Shown here one piece after another: positions 14,101 through 28,254 of a stretch of 64,000 nucleotides of DNA. The position numbers were made by a program, and so were the translations under genes. The notes below the pieces were generated by a model. The model saw only the letters and a program-made list of their open reading frames with translations. It was not told the DNA's origin and did not search any database. The DNA is from Nymphaea colorata (Eukaryota; Streptophyta; Magnoliopsida; Nymphaeales; Nymphaeaceae): positions 29,553,206 to 29,617,205 of the forward strand of contig NC_045139.1 of the NCBI RefSeq assembly GCF_008831285.2, read 5' to 3'. How positions within the stretch are numbered: position 1 is the stretch's first letter; each line of letters starts with the position of its first letter.

Positions 14101-17100
14101 AAAATATCATGATGCAGATCAAGAACACACATACCAATGCTTCTAAATAAAATTCTGGTACATAAACAAAAAGTGAATCTGTTCTGCTAAGGACCAATAG
14201 CAATTGAGCAATCCACATGCATGCAGCATACATTCCTCTCTGCTTCCACCTGGAAAATAGAGAGACACGATACCTGGAGACAATCATACTAAACATGTCA
14301 GAAAATAAGCCAATTCACGCTTGTGACTGAACACTTCTAAAGCCACTGTAGGACAGGATAATGCCAACAAGATATCAGGAAAACAGAGAGCAACTATTTC
14401 AGCTAGATACTAAAGGTTTCCCCAGAAGCCAAAACAGCAAAAGAGATATTGTTTAATAAATGAAAACTCATAATGGTCAAGGTAGAAACAACAAGGATGG
14501 AAACAAAGGCATAAAGTTTGGCAGCATACACCTGCTATACAGTTCAATAAAGAAGTGACGACAGTAAGCGAGGTTACAGGTAAATAATGTATGAAGCATC
14601 AAAGAAATAAAATTATCAGAAAACAGTTCACTTAGAAGAATGCTAGGTGTTCAAAGCAAGTAGAAAATAAAATATAATAGATCAAACTTATAGAGAAAGA
14701 AATAACAAGACAGCATAAAAGAAGACCTTCAATGTAAATAGATTACTGTATCTAGGTTCTATTTGGTAACAAGATGGTATCCTTTAAATAAGGGATCGCC
14801 CGTTGGATTGGCGAAAATTTGATGATAGAACTACGAGTCGAGGTCTGAAATAGACAAGCACGTATTTGATTAAACATGTTATAACTTATAACCCAAAACA
14901 AGACATAGGGATCTATATTATAGACGGCCAAGTGCCAAGAAAGAAGGAAATAGTGTAGTGACTCAGCACATGTAGGTGAAGGTTCACAATTGGATGCATC
15001 TGATTTGTAGATGCATACAGTAAGCCTTGATGATCAACGACATAGGAAAAGATATTGTATAAAGTATGTTTAGAAAGGCTCGTTGATAGATTGAAAAAGA
15101 TCCCGTATATCAAGCAGCAAGCCTAGGGAAAAAAGTATACATGGCATATTTCCCAGGATAAGAAAAGAAATGGGGGACCATTTCACAAGATACAAATATG
15201 CTAAATCAAATGACAGGAAAATATCCACGCGAACTTGTCGCGAAGTAGAAAGTTGATGGAAAGAAAATGACATATAAACAAAAGAAGAAACATTTTGACA
15301 GGTGAATCACGTCCACACTACACTCAACCATGTTTAACCCAGAGAATAGCAAGTTGGAAAGTGAACACACAAATTCATCGATCTACATCATATCATGTTG
15401 CTTAATTTCCTAGATTTGAGTACGCATGATTCTTCGTGGGCCTCATACCATAATATGTTTTTCATAACACTGCAGATATCTTTTCAGGACAAGCCTGTCA
15501 AACTCTCAGAAGCAAATGAAAAATGAACACTAAATGGGATGAAAAGAACTAAGGAACTCATCACCAAATAGAGGCCTAATAATGCAAACCAAAATTTGAC
15601 TACATTTTCTGGCTGAAAAGAATGACAATATCAAAATTGCATCATAATCAATAACTGACCTAGAATGGCATGACACCTAGTCCATTTTCTCTCTTGCCTT
15701 TTTCTTGAATTTCACCCAGTTTCCACATTAAATGTTTCCTGTCCCCAACTATTGTCTTCAATAATATTCACCAACTTAGATTTGGCATGTAAAAGAAATA
15801 AAAAAAATTCTTAGCTACTGATTGATGTCCATAATGATTTTGTGTTTCCCTTTTCATATGCCTGCACTTGTTCCTCTTCTTCTAGTATTTTTCTCCTCCA
15901 CAAGCTTTATTAGCAATATTGTAGATTGTGTCAGACACTCATGTTGTTGGGAAGTTGGACACATAATATCAGTGTTGTACGTATCGTACGATACGGAGCC
16001 GCACCATACGATATGTATCGTATCGAACGTAAAATACGATACGATACACCCCCTGTATCGTACATTTACGATACATGCACCGTATCGTACGATACGGACA
16101 CGATATGACTACGATACGATTACGATATGGTTACGATATGTTACGATATGGAAAGATACAGGTACGATATGGTAATTTTTATTTATTTTTTATTATTTTT
16201 TGAGAATTTTTTATATTTTTTCTGATTATTTAAAAAAAAAACGATACGATTACGATACGTTACGATATTTTACGATACAGCGTATCTTAAAGCCAGACCG
16301 ATACGGCTTACGATACGCTTTTTACAACATTGCATAATATCATACAAAGTGAAAAATCAGAAAAAGTTTTTTAGATATTAAAAATCCACAAAAAATTAAG
16401 AAGTCAAAAAAATACAAAATAATAACAAAAACTTACGAAAAAGTACTCTCTACGAAAAATACAAATTACATGAACATAAGAAAATAACAAATATATCAAC
16501 ATGCACTCTTTCATTAGAAAGAGTTGCTCTTTGGAGTCTTTAAGCAATTTACAGTCACAATTTGAATTTTTATTTTAAATTTTTGAGAACAAACATAGAC
16601 TCTCATAAGAAGAAACCATGAAAGCTCTAGTTTTATTACATGAAAATCAACCCTACATTTTACTTTTTTACTTTAAATGTGTAAGAATATCTTTCACATT
16701 GAACTTAATATTCAATCTTAAGAAATTTATGTAATTTTAGATAAGGAAAACTTCTTGATACTTTTCCATGTTTTCAAGGCGCAATATAAGTTACACCCTG
16801 TACAGTGTATACTACAGTACTATACAATATGGAGAGTGTATCACAAGCTACTTACATCTGATACAGAATAGTTACACCTTTGAAACTAGCTTCAAGGGGG
16901 TATCATATTGTTTTCTTTCATAGTTACATTATTTAATGAAAGTATCTTCGATATGCTATGTTACATACAATGCTATTTATTGGCTTAAATCTTGTGTTCC
17001 AAGCAGAAGGAATAGTAATGGTTGAAAAAAGGTTGACCCAAGATCCAAAGCGATACTGACTAATGAACCACATGCTACTGAAATTTGAAAAGCTGCATAA

Positions 17101-20100
17101 AATGATGAAATAGGGAAGAAAGTATAATTTAGTATAGAGATCATCATTCATCAAATTATGAATTACCCAAAGACTTATTACCAAAACAATCACTTGTCAA
17201 TGTGAATGACAATGGAATATAAAGGAAACTTCAAAGCTTATACACAAAACAAAACGTTCAAATGTTACTAGATAATAGACTCCTACTGTTGGCCATAATC
17301 ATTTACCATGCACAGTGTCTCACACAGTCAACTAGTTCCTCCCGATAAGCATTTCGGACTTCCTTCAAATGCTTTAGCTGTTCAGCGCAATTCCTTTCTG
17401 ATCTTATTTGTTTATCAGTTTCTTCCAACAGGGAGATCCATTGTGACTGATGCGACATATAATGAGATGCCTACATCCAATAAAATACCTTGTGAAGACT
17501 CATAATGATAAATGTGTTAAAATACACTCCAACAAAGTCATGGCTTTTATCTTATACAGACACTTTGGCTACCCAAACAAAGTAGAAAATGTAACCAAAA
17601 GCCAGCAAAACATCAATAGCCACATAAGATAAAAGCCAAATTTGCAAAAGCATGCATCAGCAACAGTAGCAAAGAAAGTTTGCCTATATTTTGAGGGAAC
17701 CCCTTGTAGACATAATTATTTTGCATCTTTTACAACCCACCAATTGCCATGTATGACAGGGTAAGAAACAACCATGAGAGACAGAGAAAGAAAAAAACCC
17801 AATAACATCTTTAACGCACATTGACTAGCATCACAATCATTTCTAGTGTTAAAAGTTATTTGCAATATTTTAGCAACAGAGAAGTAGCAAGTCACCTGCT
17901 TGAAATTTGGAGCAAGACCAAGATGATACAGCAAGAGCATAGCATCCAAAAGTTCCTCCTCTCGTAGAGTTTCTGAAGATGCATGACTAGCCTTTGGCAC
18001 ACTTCTGTTACACTGCACAGGTCGATAACCAAAGGCAGGATTGGACTGACCACTCGAACTAGGTTTATCAACAATCTCATCATTCAGACTACTAGCACTG
18101 CACTCTGAAGCAACATGTGCTGATCTCTCAGGAATAGCAGTACAGTGAGCCTTAGGACTTCTAGAGACAACCTTAATGGGATTCTTTCCAACTCGGCCTA
18201 AATCAGCATCAGCACTAGCACAACAACATGGCTTCTTTCTAGTGCTGTGTGTTACTCGTGTCCCTTTGCTGTCCATGGAACCTTCCTCCCATTGAACTAG
18301 TTCTTGTTCACTATCGTTGATTGGATAAGATTTTATCAAATGGCTAAATGTCCCTCCAAGTCTAGCAAAATCGATGTGAAGGGGATCAGGTCTAAGAAAC
18401 AATCCTACAGGGAAACTTTGCTGACCACCTCTGTGAAGGAATCCTTCACTAGCACTAGCTTTTGAACCTGCAGTTATTGGACTCCTCATACGTTCAGAAA
18501 TATCGCCAAGACCAAATCCTTCTGAAAGGAAATGAAGAATAACTGTGTACACAGAGACAAGAACAGAATTGCTTGAAAATCCAGCAGCGGGCACCTTACG
18601 ATCTGCAGCTCTAGCCTTCAATATAAGGTTCTGCAGGAAATCTCTAAAAACTGATCCAGATGACTGGGATGGTGATGATGGAGGTATAAATTGTATGACC
18701 AACCTGCAAACTTCCCGTTGCATCTCCTCAACCTACAAATGGAACAAGAAAATATTATAACATGAAGCATAAATAGCACTAATAAACAGGATAGAGCTAA
18801 AATTTTGCACATACAGAAGCTTTCATAAACCCCCATTATGCACAAAATTATATGGGTTCATTTAAATTTTAAAGATAAACACATCTTGAATACCTTTATA
18901 TATCTGTTTCAGAAAATCACAGCCATCTGCAATCCCTTGATATAGTATGAATAACCAGTTGCACCAAAAGAAGACAACAAGTAACAAAAATAACACATCA
19001 TGCAAAAAGACAACACTATAGGAAGAGAAAAGAAAACTCAACAGAGAATAAGAGAACACCTAAAATATGCAAGAAAGTAAGGAAAAGTATCTAGCAGTAA
19101 GGCCAGAAAGCTTCCATCAAATGCATAGCCAGTAGAAGTGAAGGAAGGAAAAGATGGCAGGTAACATCTGTTATGACCTCTAGCATTCAAGAGCAGTTCC
19201 AATTAAATTAATTGATATTGCTTTAAGAGAGAGACAGGAAGCTATTGAATAAGATGAGTTTAGAATGGTTTCAATCAGTATGATTCTTGTTACCTTCAGA
19301 ATGACAGGTGCAAAAGGTCTCCGTATCTGTTGTCCCAGTTTGACATAACATGACATTCAAAATACAGATAAGTTCATTGTTTTGAATTATATTCTAAATC
19401 AAATAAGCAAAAACTTTTGTATGGCTAGATACTCAAAAAGCATGAGCAAGGGGACATTATCACAGCTATAAACCCTGTACTCTCTGTGTGTATGTGTTTG
19501 TAACTTTGTATGGATATACACGCTATGGCACTTCAGGAAAATGACCAAACATGGGCCATTTAGGTATGCATATTTGTTGCAACTGGTAAGTTGTAACAGG
19601 TACACAGGATCCCCAACTTTTGGCATTGTTATGTTCCACCAACACACAGAATAGGTTGTACACAATAGTACAAGAAATAATTTGTGATACAATTTCAGGT
19701 GTCCATATTTCTATTTTGTAATTGGTGCAAAAGCTCCACATTTTCAGTATCCACCAGAAAAAGACTAAGTTGTAGTGGTACTTATGGTAATGCATTCTTA
19801 TGAGTATAATCATGAATAACCAGCAAAGTATAGGATGCAGATTTCACGTGATGTGTCACCAACAAGGACAACAAGATATACAATTGCAATCAATTATAAT
19901 AAGCAAAGAAATCACATCATATTGTTTTATAAAAGATAACTTTTCCAAATATCAACTTAGGGAAAGAAATTCAAATCAACACAAATTAACAGCTCAAAGT
20001 TCAATAACGTGCAATGCTTCATATAGATAAAATCCATGCATCTTAGCAAAGAAAGTACCTTACTGATTGCATTTGACAATGCTGTTGTTGTCAATGTCAT

Positions 20101-21609
20101 ACTAGACTCCGAAGATGCATCCTCACAAGATCCAGGCCACCAAACAGCTGGCATAAAGCACTGTAAATCATGCTTGTTTGGGCCTTTTCTTGAAAGTAAT
20201 CCTTCCAAAAGAAACTCAAAATCTGGAGACTTCCATAGCTGCAACATCAGTTCTTCTCGCCTCAGAAGATAAGAAGCTAATGCAAGGTAAGGGTATGGCC
20301 CAGAATAAGGACAATCCATCAGCACTAGAGGTGCAGTTTTGCAACCACAAGCAAGTGCATGTAACACATGTCGAAAGATCAATTCAAACTGTGGAAATAC
20401 CATAAAGTGATCCAAAATTCTGCCCAGACTTGAGTAGTCATGGGGCGGTTGCATCCCAAACACTTCTAGAAAGAATGACATCAATGGGCCTCGGCCAATA
20501 TACTCTAAAGCCCCTGTCATTTTGCCAAATGCAGAGAAAAACTCTTGGCAAGTAGCTTGACAGATTGGATTGAAAACTTGCTCAACTGAAGCAAACCTCC
20601 TCCATCTTTGAAAATTGTCGACTGATGTGGAAGCAGAAGTATCTGCACAGTGTAACTTTACTAGCCTGAATAAGCAACGGAGAAGGTAGGTAGCAACAGT
20701 GGCAGCTGAGTCCAACTTCCCATCATAATTAAAGGCAGGAGCTGCTTGGATTGGAAGGAATCCATCAATAGCATACCTAAAAGGCCTGGAGCCAAAATTA
20801 AGGTCGCATCTCTCGCCTTGTGATAAAGAAAAAGCTGGGTAATATCCAACCCTGGGCTCCATCTTTCGCACTTCGTCAAATGCCACACCAAGAGAAACAC
20901 CATTCCTGTAGAATGAGATCTCATCCAAGTCCAAATCTATGCAGCATCCTATTACATCCCCAACAACCCATGGTTGCCCATACATCTCTGGGTCCTTATT
21001 CCACTTACTAATTCTCCTGCCATCATAGGAATAGGAGTCATCAGCATCCCCCACACCCTTAAGATCAGTAAAAGGACATGAAACAGTGGCCCAACCAAGC
21101 TGCTGAATGCCGGCTGTTTCCAATATCACTTCATACATCCATTTCCCTTTCCACATGCAAGCATTAGCACGGGCACTGCTAAAAGGAGCCATGCTCTCTA
21201 CCAGCAGCGGTTGCTTAGAGATCCTAATGTCCCCGCAAATACTAGCCTCATCAATAACAACCTCACTGGCACCACATCCATTGTCAAAAATGAAGACCCC
21301 GTCTCTGTCACCCAATTTTACTTCTCGCTTTGCAAGCAACCTTTCAATTTCTCTTCTCAAGGTTGACTGCACAAAGCTGACATCTACAGTACTTGTTGGT
21401 AAACGGATAGACCTAAAGGGCAGGTCAAATATATACTCAAGCATATGCTCAACTGATCGCGAACTGGCATCATCACAACTCGAAACAAGATGAGCTTTCT
21501 GAGATTTGTCCTTCCGGCCTTCACTGGCCAATAAAACTGCCAAACCCGAAGAAAATCCAGATTTTCCATGTAGATGATTGAAGCCAAACTTTGAACCTTC
21601 TTCTGCCAT
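8178..21609 (-). CDS. RKP: RKP/KPC1-type E3 ubiquitin-protein ligase (SPRY + C-terminal RING), 11 coding exons
   Basis: Coding exons, in transcript order: 21609-20059, 18732-17896, 17470-17307, 14273-14135, 13561-13478, 12920-12645, 12511-12380, 10826-10627, 10336-10132, 8474-8178. The order above lists ten segments. All have GT/AG borders and the phases close to 1294 aa; Arabidopsis RKP, from memory, is about 1280 aa. A SPRY domain covers about residues 120-275 (e.g. GIQQLGWATVSCPF, DEISFYRNG, LSQGERCDLNFG). A C3HC4 RING lies at about 1242-1279 (CCIC, CNHKSC, CFFC). RKP is related to mammalian KPC1, which directs degradation of CDK inhibitors such as p27/KRP; that role is known for the family and inferred here. 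I start at MAEEG, as Arabidopsis begins MAEDG; upstream extension would need GTG. There are no internal stops and all RING ligands are present. Intron 4 (14274-17306) carries a transposon. Confidence 0.95.
9704..9982. repeat. RKP: Tandem duplication inside the last RKP intron
   Basis: Two diverged copies of about 130-140 bp lie next to each other at 9704-9834 and 9845-9982, offset by about 141-148 bp. Both begin GTTCATCTT, share AAACTTGAC(G/A)AGGCTGTTGATC and end near ATTAGACA. They lie between the exon ending at 10132 and the exon starting at 8474, so coding is unaffected. Confidence 0.8.
15972..16332. mobile_element. Mutator-like MITE in RKP intron 4, CGATAC-rich, with a 10-bp target-site duplication
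   Basis: The 361-bp element is flanked by perfect copies of CATAATATCA at 15962-15971 and 16333-16342. Its left end reads GTGTTGTA, and the right end read inward gives CAATGTTGTA; both are followed within a few bases by CGTATCGTA. The interior is packed with TACGATACG/CGTATCGTA motifs and an A/T-rich centre and encodes nothing. A 9-11 bp duplication with short inverted ends is typical of Mutator-superfamily non-autonomous elements. The superfamily is inferred from duplication length only. Confidence 0.75.
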
Positions 21610-21652
21610 CAAATTCACCTTCGAAATAACAACGTCCCCTCCTTTGCCTCAA

Positions 21653-22165
21653 CTAAAAGAAGAAAAGCTACTGGCCCGCAGGCTGCAGCCAAAACGTGCA
21701 TTCTCCTCACTTACCCAATTTCAGATTGGACCTTCAATTCGACTCTGTCTAGTACCTAAAAGAAACTAAATACCAACAACCTCAAGTTAATCATTTCCAT
21801 TTGAATCACAGCCCCTAATAAATCATCAATATAACAGTTAACCAAACAAGAACAAAACTAGCACCAGTAAGTTCCACCAAACGAAAATCAAATGAATGGT
21901 GCGAAAATTACCAGTATCCAATAGCTATTATTAGTTAATCAATAACCTGACTCAAGAACAACAAAAAATGAAAAACAAAATCTATTCCAGCCCCGATCAG
22001 AAATAGAGGGGAAAAAAATCAAACTCCCCACAAAACCAGTCCTTGAATTCGAAATTAGTTCTTCCACAATCAAATTCAAACATCATCAGCAGATTTCTTG
22101 ATTTAAAACCTCAACTTCAATAAACGAGAAAAAGGAAAATCAAATAGCTCCACAACAAGACTCAC
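21653..22165 (-). other. RKP: Probable intron in the RKP 5'UTR
   Basis: Upstream of the RKP ATG the minus strand has a strong acceptor with a pyrimidine tract (TTTTCTTCTTTTAG, AG at 21654-21653) and a donor CCCTC^GTGAGTC at 22166/22165. This defines a 5'UTR intron of about 513 bp and a non-coding first exon upstream of 22166. It is inferred from splice signals only. Confidence 0.55.
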
Positions 22166-22253
22166 GAGGGGGACAGCGGAAGCAACAAGTCGGACTCGGT
22201 AGGGTAAATGGGTTTCCTGCGTAGTCCCTCAGCAACGGCACCAAGGTCGATAA

Positions 22254-22262
22254 TTAGGGTTT
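22254..22262 (-). promoter_or_regulatory. RKP: Telo-box (AAACCCTAA) near the RKP transcript start
   Basis: The minus strand reads AAACCCTAA just upstream of, or within, the proposed non-coding first exon of RKP. Telo-boxes are common near transcription starts of plant housekeeping and cell-cycle genes. No TATA box was evident here. Confidence 0.5.
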
Positions 22263-24560
22263 CCAAACGCCATGAGGGGAGAGACAGGGAGACAACGAAC
22301 GAAGAAGAAACGATATTTTCTTCTGCCTTTTATTCGTTATATTATTGCGGAGGAACAAAAAAATTCAAGACACTTGAAGCCATTTATCCGCAGCCACCTT
22401 TAACTAATCGATTTTTTTAGCGTAAAGGACTCGGCTTTGTGTTATTACAAAAAGTGGCCCAAGCTTTTCTTTACGTCTGAAGAAGGCGTATCCAAAAGCC
22501 ACTTAATCTACTTTTGTTCGATCAATAAAACGACTTATATTATATAGAATAACATAATTAAACACTAGAAAATAAAACGTATTTCTGGTCGAATTTATGT
22601 TAAATATATGTTATTAACAATTAAATCCTTTTGATTGTCTAAACGATGCAAAATAATGTTGTAAATATCGTATTCATTAGTATATTATAAACCTTGAAAT
22701 TAATGTTTGTAATCAAAGGTTTTTTAATAGGGTTGGCACAATGGTTTGGAACGATGACTAATAGGTGGTCAATCTTTATCCCGAGTGTTAAAAGCATCTT
22801 ATTTACTGCAAAAAAATGTCACTATTGTCAAGATGAAGTGCAGTACTGTGATATCTTAAGATACCAAATGCATGTCATGTATTTTTGTTATTATGTTATT
22901 TTTTGTGAACTTATTTTTAAAAAATATTTTTTTAAAGAAGATGCATAAAACACTATTATCAGTGTTCCACGAATCTGCTTTATTTTGTTTGGTAGATTTA
23001 TGGGATAACAACACTATATGGTTTGTGGAAAGTGGGGACTCGCCTGGAATATTTGTATTCAAGTATTATCAATATGAATCTTCAACAACAATAGCCTGAA
23101 AATTTAAATTTAATGTTTGATTAAACTTTTGTTAATTTACAAATTATATTTTCCAAGCGCCATATTGATCGCCATGTCACATTGGCAATATTAATAGGAA
23201 ACGATGAAAAAAAGTTTGGCACAATGCAAGATCAATGTCTCATGAGTTTTTGGTAGCATTTATGTTCTCACCGCCCAAAAAACTTTTTGTTTGTTTTTTT
23301 GTTTTTGACGCTCCATTAAATAAATCTTTGAAGCCTGGCATGTTTCAAGAAGTACCAAAAAGGAAAAAATTAACCCATTTATAACTCCATTAATTTCTTT
23401 GACTGTCTAAATATTTTTACTTTAAGAAGAAGAAGAAAGCAAGCAAGTGGCTGAAGACAATAAAGAAAGACAGTGCGCGCCCTTCCTTAAATACCTGACA
23501 GTTTGACCGCTTTCCATGAATTACTCGAAGTTAATGTTGGGAGGGCGAGAAGGAGACCAAAATTCGGGAGTTCGTGCCACGTCAGCCGCCCCGCTGCTGG
23601 GCACGCGTGTCTTTGTTCGCTCACGAATGGACGCCATTGGTTGGTGGAGGACGTAAAGGGAGGTGGGTCCCACGGCTCGTCGCCCCCCCCCCTGCCTGTG
23701 GGAGAGCGTTCTCGTTGGTCGCCTAATTGCCGCAAAAAAAGGAGCCCCGACCATGATCAAGTCAATTCTCCAAACGGGTCGAACAACGTTCGAATCCGGA
23801 TCTGGATTTTCCCCATCCACAGCATTTGGATATAGTGCACCTGGATTCTAAGCGCCTCAATCTGGATTCAAATATGGATCTGGATACAAAAGGTAGATAT
23901 CTTTCACAAATTCATTTCTTAAGGCAGGATTTGTTTTCCTAGACATATTGGAACACGATTATTTAAGTCTTCAAATTTTAAACAAGAAAAAATAAACTGA
24001 AAAACTCTTTCTTCACTTACTTCTTAAGTGAAGTACAACTTGTTCAACATAACCCTAAGAAGGACAACAGGAGCGAAGTAAAAAAAAAAATTAGGGTTTA
24101 ACGCGTAAACTGCTCCAAGCATCGTGTGATTCAAAGTGTAATTTTTCAATTTCGTATTGTTGTCTTTTGTTAAGGGTCATAAGACCTATGGATATATAAA
24201 AAGAAGTGTCACACATCGTCAATGCATTATGCGTGCTTATGACAGTTCTACTTTCCAAGCTGATAACCTTCTCTTTCCAATATTGTTAAATGCTCAATTA
24301 TAAACAATTAACATAGAGAAATAGATAAAACTGCTTGGCATATTTAAATTTTATATATATATATATATAATGGCGAATGAATGTCACTGGATCTATACTG
24401 ACGAAAAGTTGTAAGAAAAATAATGAGAAAAAAAGTAATAGATTGTCTAGTATTTGTTCATATTATTTTCTCATTATTTTTTTTTCAATCGTTAATCATA
24501 ATAGATAAAACAACCCTCTGCAATGAGTTGGGTGACTTGATATTCAAAATCACCATTCAT
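22263..24560. other. Spacer upstream of RKP
   Basis: No gene was recognised. The stretch is A/T-rich apart from a GC-richer patch at about 23480-23780, whose short overlapping frames on both strands carry no domain. Around 23790-23890 there are GGATCTGGAT/TGGATTC motifs of a common dispersed plant repeat type. A short (TA)n lies near 24353-24369. Confidence 0.5.
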
Positions 24561-24569
24561 TTCTCTCCA

Positions 24570-24884
24570 TCTCTCTCTCGTTTGGCTAACCAGTGTCTTT
24601 TCTGTCTTGTTGTGGCTGAGTCTTGGGTCCACCTTTTTACCTCTTGCCATTTCTTATTTAGTGTTCTAACTTTTACTTGGTTTCCTTGTTAGTAGTCTTC
24701 CAAACCCGTCATCCATTCGTCTTCTGTTTCTCTTTTGTCCTTCCCCCCACCTGTCTGCTTCGTGGGGTCGTATTTGGAGGTCGTGACTCATTTCAGCTTG
24801 GTGGCGCATTTGGGAGGAGCGCAACAACAGAGTTTTCAATGACACATTATCTTCGTCAAATGGTGTGGCTCGTCTTGTGTAGGG
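24570..24884 (+). pseudogene. Decayed LINE (non-LTR retrotransposon) reverse-transcriptase C-terminus
   Basis: One frame at about 24575-24692 reads LANQCLFCLVVAESWVHLFTSC, which fits the zinc-binding tail of plant LINE reverse transcriptases (C-x2-C ... ES..HLF..C). A second frame from 24796 reads AWWRIWEERNNRVFND and stops at about 24882, fitting the usual W..W.ERN.R.F end of the same proteins. The two parts are in different frames with stops between them, so this is a broken fragment. The family match is from memory of the motif. Confidence 0.7.
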
Positions 24885-25100
24885 GGATGTCCAGTTTGCC
24901 ATTCGATTAAGACGCCGTGGTCCGTCTGCGGCTGGGTGACGGTGCCGCTTCTTCCTTCCTCTCTATTCTCACATTTCTTGTCACTGTGCATTGTATTGTA
25001 TATTTCGTCTTTTTGCTTTTGTTTTTGCGGATTGCTTTTGTATCTAGGGGACGTCTTGTCCCCAAATTTTGTTATATATTTCCCATTTTATCGGCTCTTT

Positions 25101-25265
<165 letters not shown>

Positions 25266-25869
25266 TGACTGAATTTGGTAAAAAGGAAATGCAAAAAAAC
25301 AATTTGTTTGGCTTTAAGAAAAGTAGGCATTAAATTCGAACTATGATAATTTTGTTGTGTAGCTTTGAATTGAATGCCAAACCCAATTTGGTTGACACAT
25401 ACATGATTGAAGGTTTGAGTGTAAAGCTGACGAAAACATTACCCCAAATCTGAAAAGAACGCTTCATCGGATTTAAATGTGAAGCAGATGCACGTTTAGG
25501 CCGTTGTTTAATGGAATGCAATAAAAGATAATGCGCCAAAATTGTTTTAGGTCATCCGCTAAGCTCGTATCGTTTTCATCAGGGATCCAATTGCCAAATT
25601 GAGTACAACAAGTCCTTAAAAAAAGTCTTGTAGATCTTTCAGGATGTTAATGTTAGCGGCCTTTTATATATATCAAATTATCAATTCTGCCGTGTACGGG
25701 ACGTGTTGGCGAATGAATAAAATTTTAAAATTTATTGTTAAATAACAGTTACCAAGTTAGCATCAGCTGCGGTTTATGATGTCGTAATAGTTTTGGTGGC
25801 TTCATTGATGATTTATGGTTTATTTAGTTGTCATGGTGACATGAACTATGAGAAATTTGTGATGAGTAT

Positions 25870-25873
<4 letters not shown>

Positions 25874-25923
<50 letters not shown>
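25874..25923. repeat. (TA)n microsatellite
   Basis: An uninterrupted AT/TA run of about 50 bp in intergenic sequence. Confidence 0.95.
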
Positions 25924-25928
<5 letters not shown>

Positions 25929-28132
25929 CGTGGTTGGATGGTGCAATTTAACATCATTATTCACATATCCGTTAGAATCAAAGTATTGTAGCTACAACAG
26001 GGATGTCAATGGATCACATTTGGATTGGATATACCCTTAACCGTATTTCTTTTTTGGAATATTCATCCAACTGAATTCAAATTTCAGATTTAGATACAAA
26101 AAAAAAACATATTCAAATCCAAATTTGAACAGGATTATGCCAAATTTCAAAATGAAATAGCATTAGATACAAGATATTTGTTTAAAACTATTTCGATTTG
26201 AATCTGTATCCAAATCTGATTGGATGTCATTTTTTAAATTATAATCCAATCTGATTTCTTAATGAGATGTTAAGCACCACGTCAAAAGAAAGAAAGGAAC
26301 AAAAAGAACGTTGAAGACCTTGATAGATTATTGGGCTTTTCTCTTTTGCTTTTGGGTTTCACTTCATTTGAAATTTGAATATCTCAACTATTGTAGTGCG
26401 ACAGGTCAAATACAAGTTTTGTGGTTCCATAACGTGCATTACTATTATATGTGTCAGAAATGTATTCAACCAATCTTTCAAAATTTCATGACTCTACACA
26501 AGTGAGATTTTCTAAATGTTAAGTTAAAATGAACTAAAACTGATAGTCTTACATGTCTAAAAATGTCGAAAGAATATTCTCAAATATGCAGACTACGTCT
26601 TCATAATTAAAACATAAAATATGACAAAAGACAATATCCAAATTAACTGGCCGTATAAATAATATATATAATGACATTTTCTTTATTTTTTTTAAATAGT
26701 ATATTGTTGTCTAAGTAATTTTCATGTTCATTTTGTCCCAATTTATTTTCATATTAACTTTTTGACGCCAACTAGTAAGTTCTAAACCTGTTTTGACACG
26801 TATCTTATCTTACATCATCTACCAACTTCATCAAGGACAAAGGAAAATGCCCCGAAAAGTTGAAATATGAGAGGACGGCCACTGTCTGCTTCAGGCAACT
26901 CCCTTTGATATGACACCTGCTTAGGTTAGAATTCAACTAGAAAACCCCAAACGACACCTATCAAACATGAACAAAAAGTCCATAATTCAATCCACACTCC
27001 ATTGCCATATCATGGTGTATCCATTGATATAATTGGACCTCGGTATTGGACTGGGTTGCCGGTGGGTAATATAGGCTCGGGGTCTGGGCTCGGGCTCGAA
27101 CTTGATAGGCCGGCTCAGGTTGGTTTGATGGGTCTTGCTCGATAACATGATATTTTTATTATTATTATATTTTATTATTAAAATATATTTTATATTAAAA
27201 ATTATTATAATTTTAAAAAATAATTTTTTATTGAACCAAGCCCAACCCGATTTCGGTCATCAAGCCAGCCCGATGCCCAGTCTACTATAATACAATACAA
27301 GGCCTATATTTTTTTATTTATTAAATTCTTTTTGAAATTCATAAAATAAAAATTAAGGCAACATGCGCTGATACATACGGTACGTATCCACTATAAACTA
27401 ATACGACAAGACGACGCCGACACAATTTCCTACATCCATTATATTTTTCCCTTCTCTTTTTTTTTTTTTGGATTTTTTGTCACATACTCAAACGCACCCA
27501 CGACTTCTTTGTGCTTTTCATTCAAGACAAAGCTACTTTGCAGCTGTCACCTCCAACATTGATGCCGTACATTACTTTGGCGGAGGGCTCAAATTTAAAT
27601 TAGTAATATTTTTAATAAAATTAAATGCCAGTTTTTTTAAAAAAAAAACTTACGCACGTGACAGAGATGCCAATGGAGATGAGATAAAAGTAATATTAAA
27701 TTAAAAAATTGGATCATATTTGGATTTGAAAATTGACATCCATCAGTTCGGATTCTCTTTCATGCAACTATTCGATCTGATGATAAACATCAGTATGGCC
27801 AATTAAATTTTCCTAATAGCTATGCACTTTTCCCAATCAAATTCAAATTGTGGATTTAGAATTCGGATTCAGATATCACATACATTGTTCTTTATCCCCA
27901 TTCAAATGCAAATTTGAAATGATTTTTCTTTATTGGCATTTCCTTCGGATCCTTGTGGAGTGAACTTATCAATATCATCATCCCTGTGGACTGGAGGTGG
28001 TTGATGGAGAAGCGATGCAAGAGGTAGGTCCGTCGCCTTTTGCTTATGGATATGGTGATGGGCCGTGTGGCAGGTGGTGAGTGCTGACAAAAGAGCATGG
28101 ATATGCCTTTGGCATCAGAATCTTACATCATC

Positions 28133-28135
<3 letters not shown>

Positions 28136-28174
<39 letters not shown>
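28136..28174. repeat. (TA)n microsatellite
   Basis: An uninterrupted TA run of about 39 bp. Confidence 0.95.
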
Positions 28175-28177
<3 letters not shown>

Positions 28178-28254
28178 TGATTTCGACCTCTCATAGCATA
28201 TCGTTCAATGCATTATGTTCAATCACCATTAATAGATAGAAGACATATTATTAA

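Noticed and set aside
21107-21493. 128-aa plus-strand frame inside the first RKP coding exon
   Set aside because: It is antisense to a strongly conserved SPRY-coding region and has no domain of its own.
26003-27745. A single 1.7-kb transposon between GGATGTCAATGG and ATTGACATCC
   Set aside because: The inward ends match only over about 10 bases, no target duplication was found, and each end could belong to a separate common repeat.
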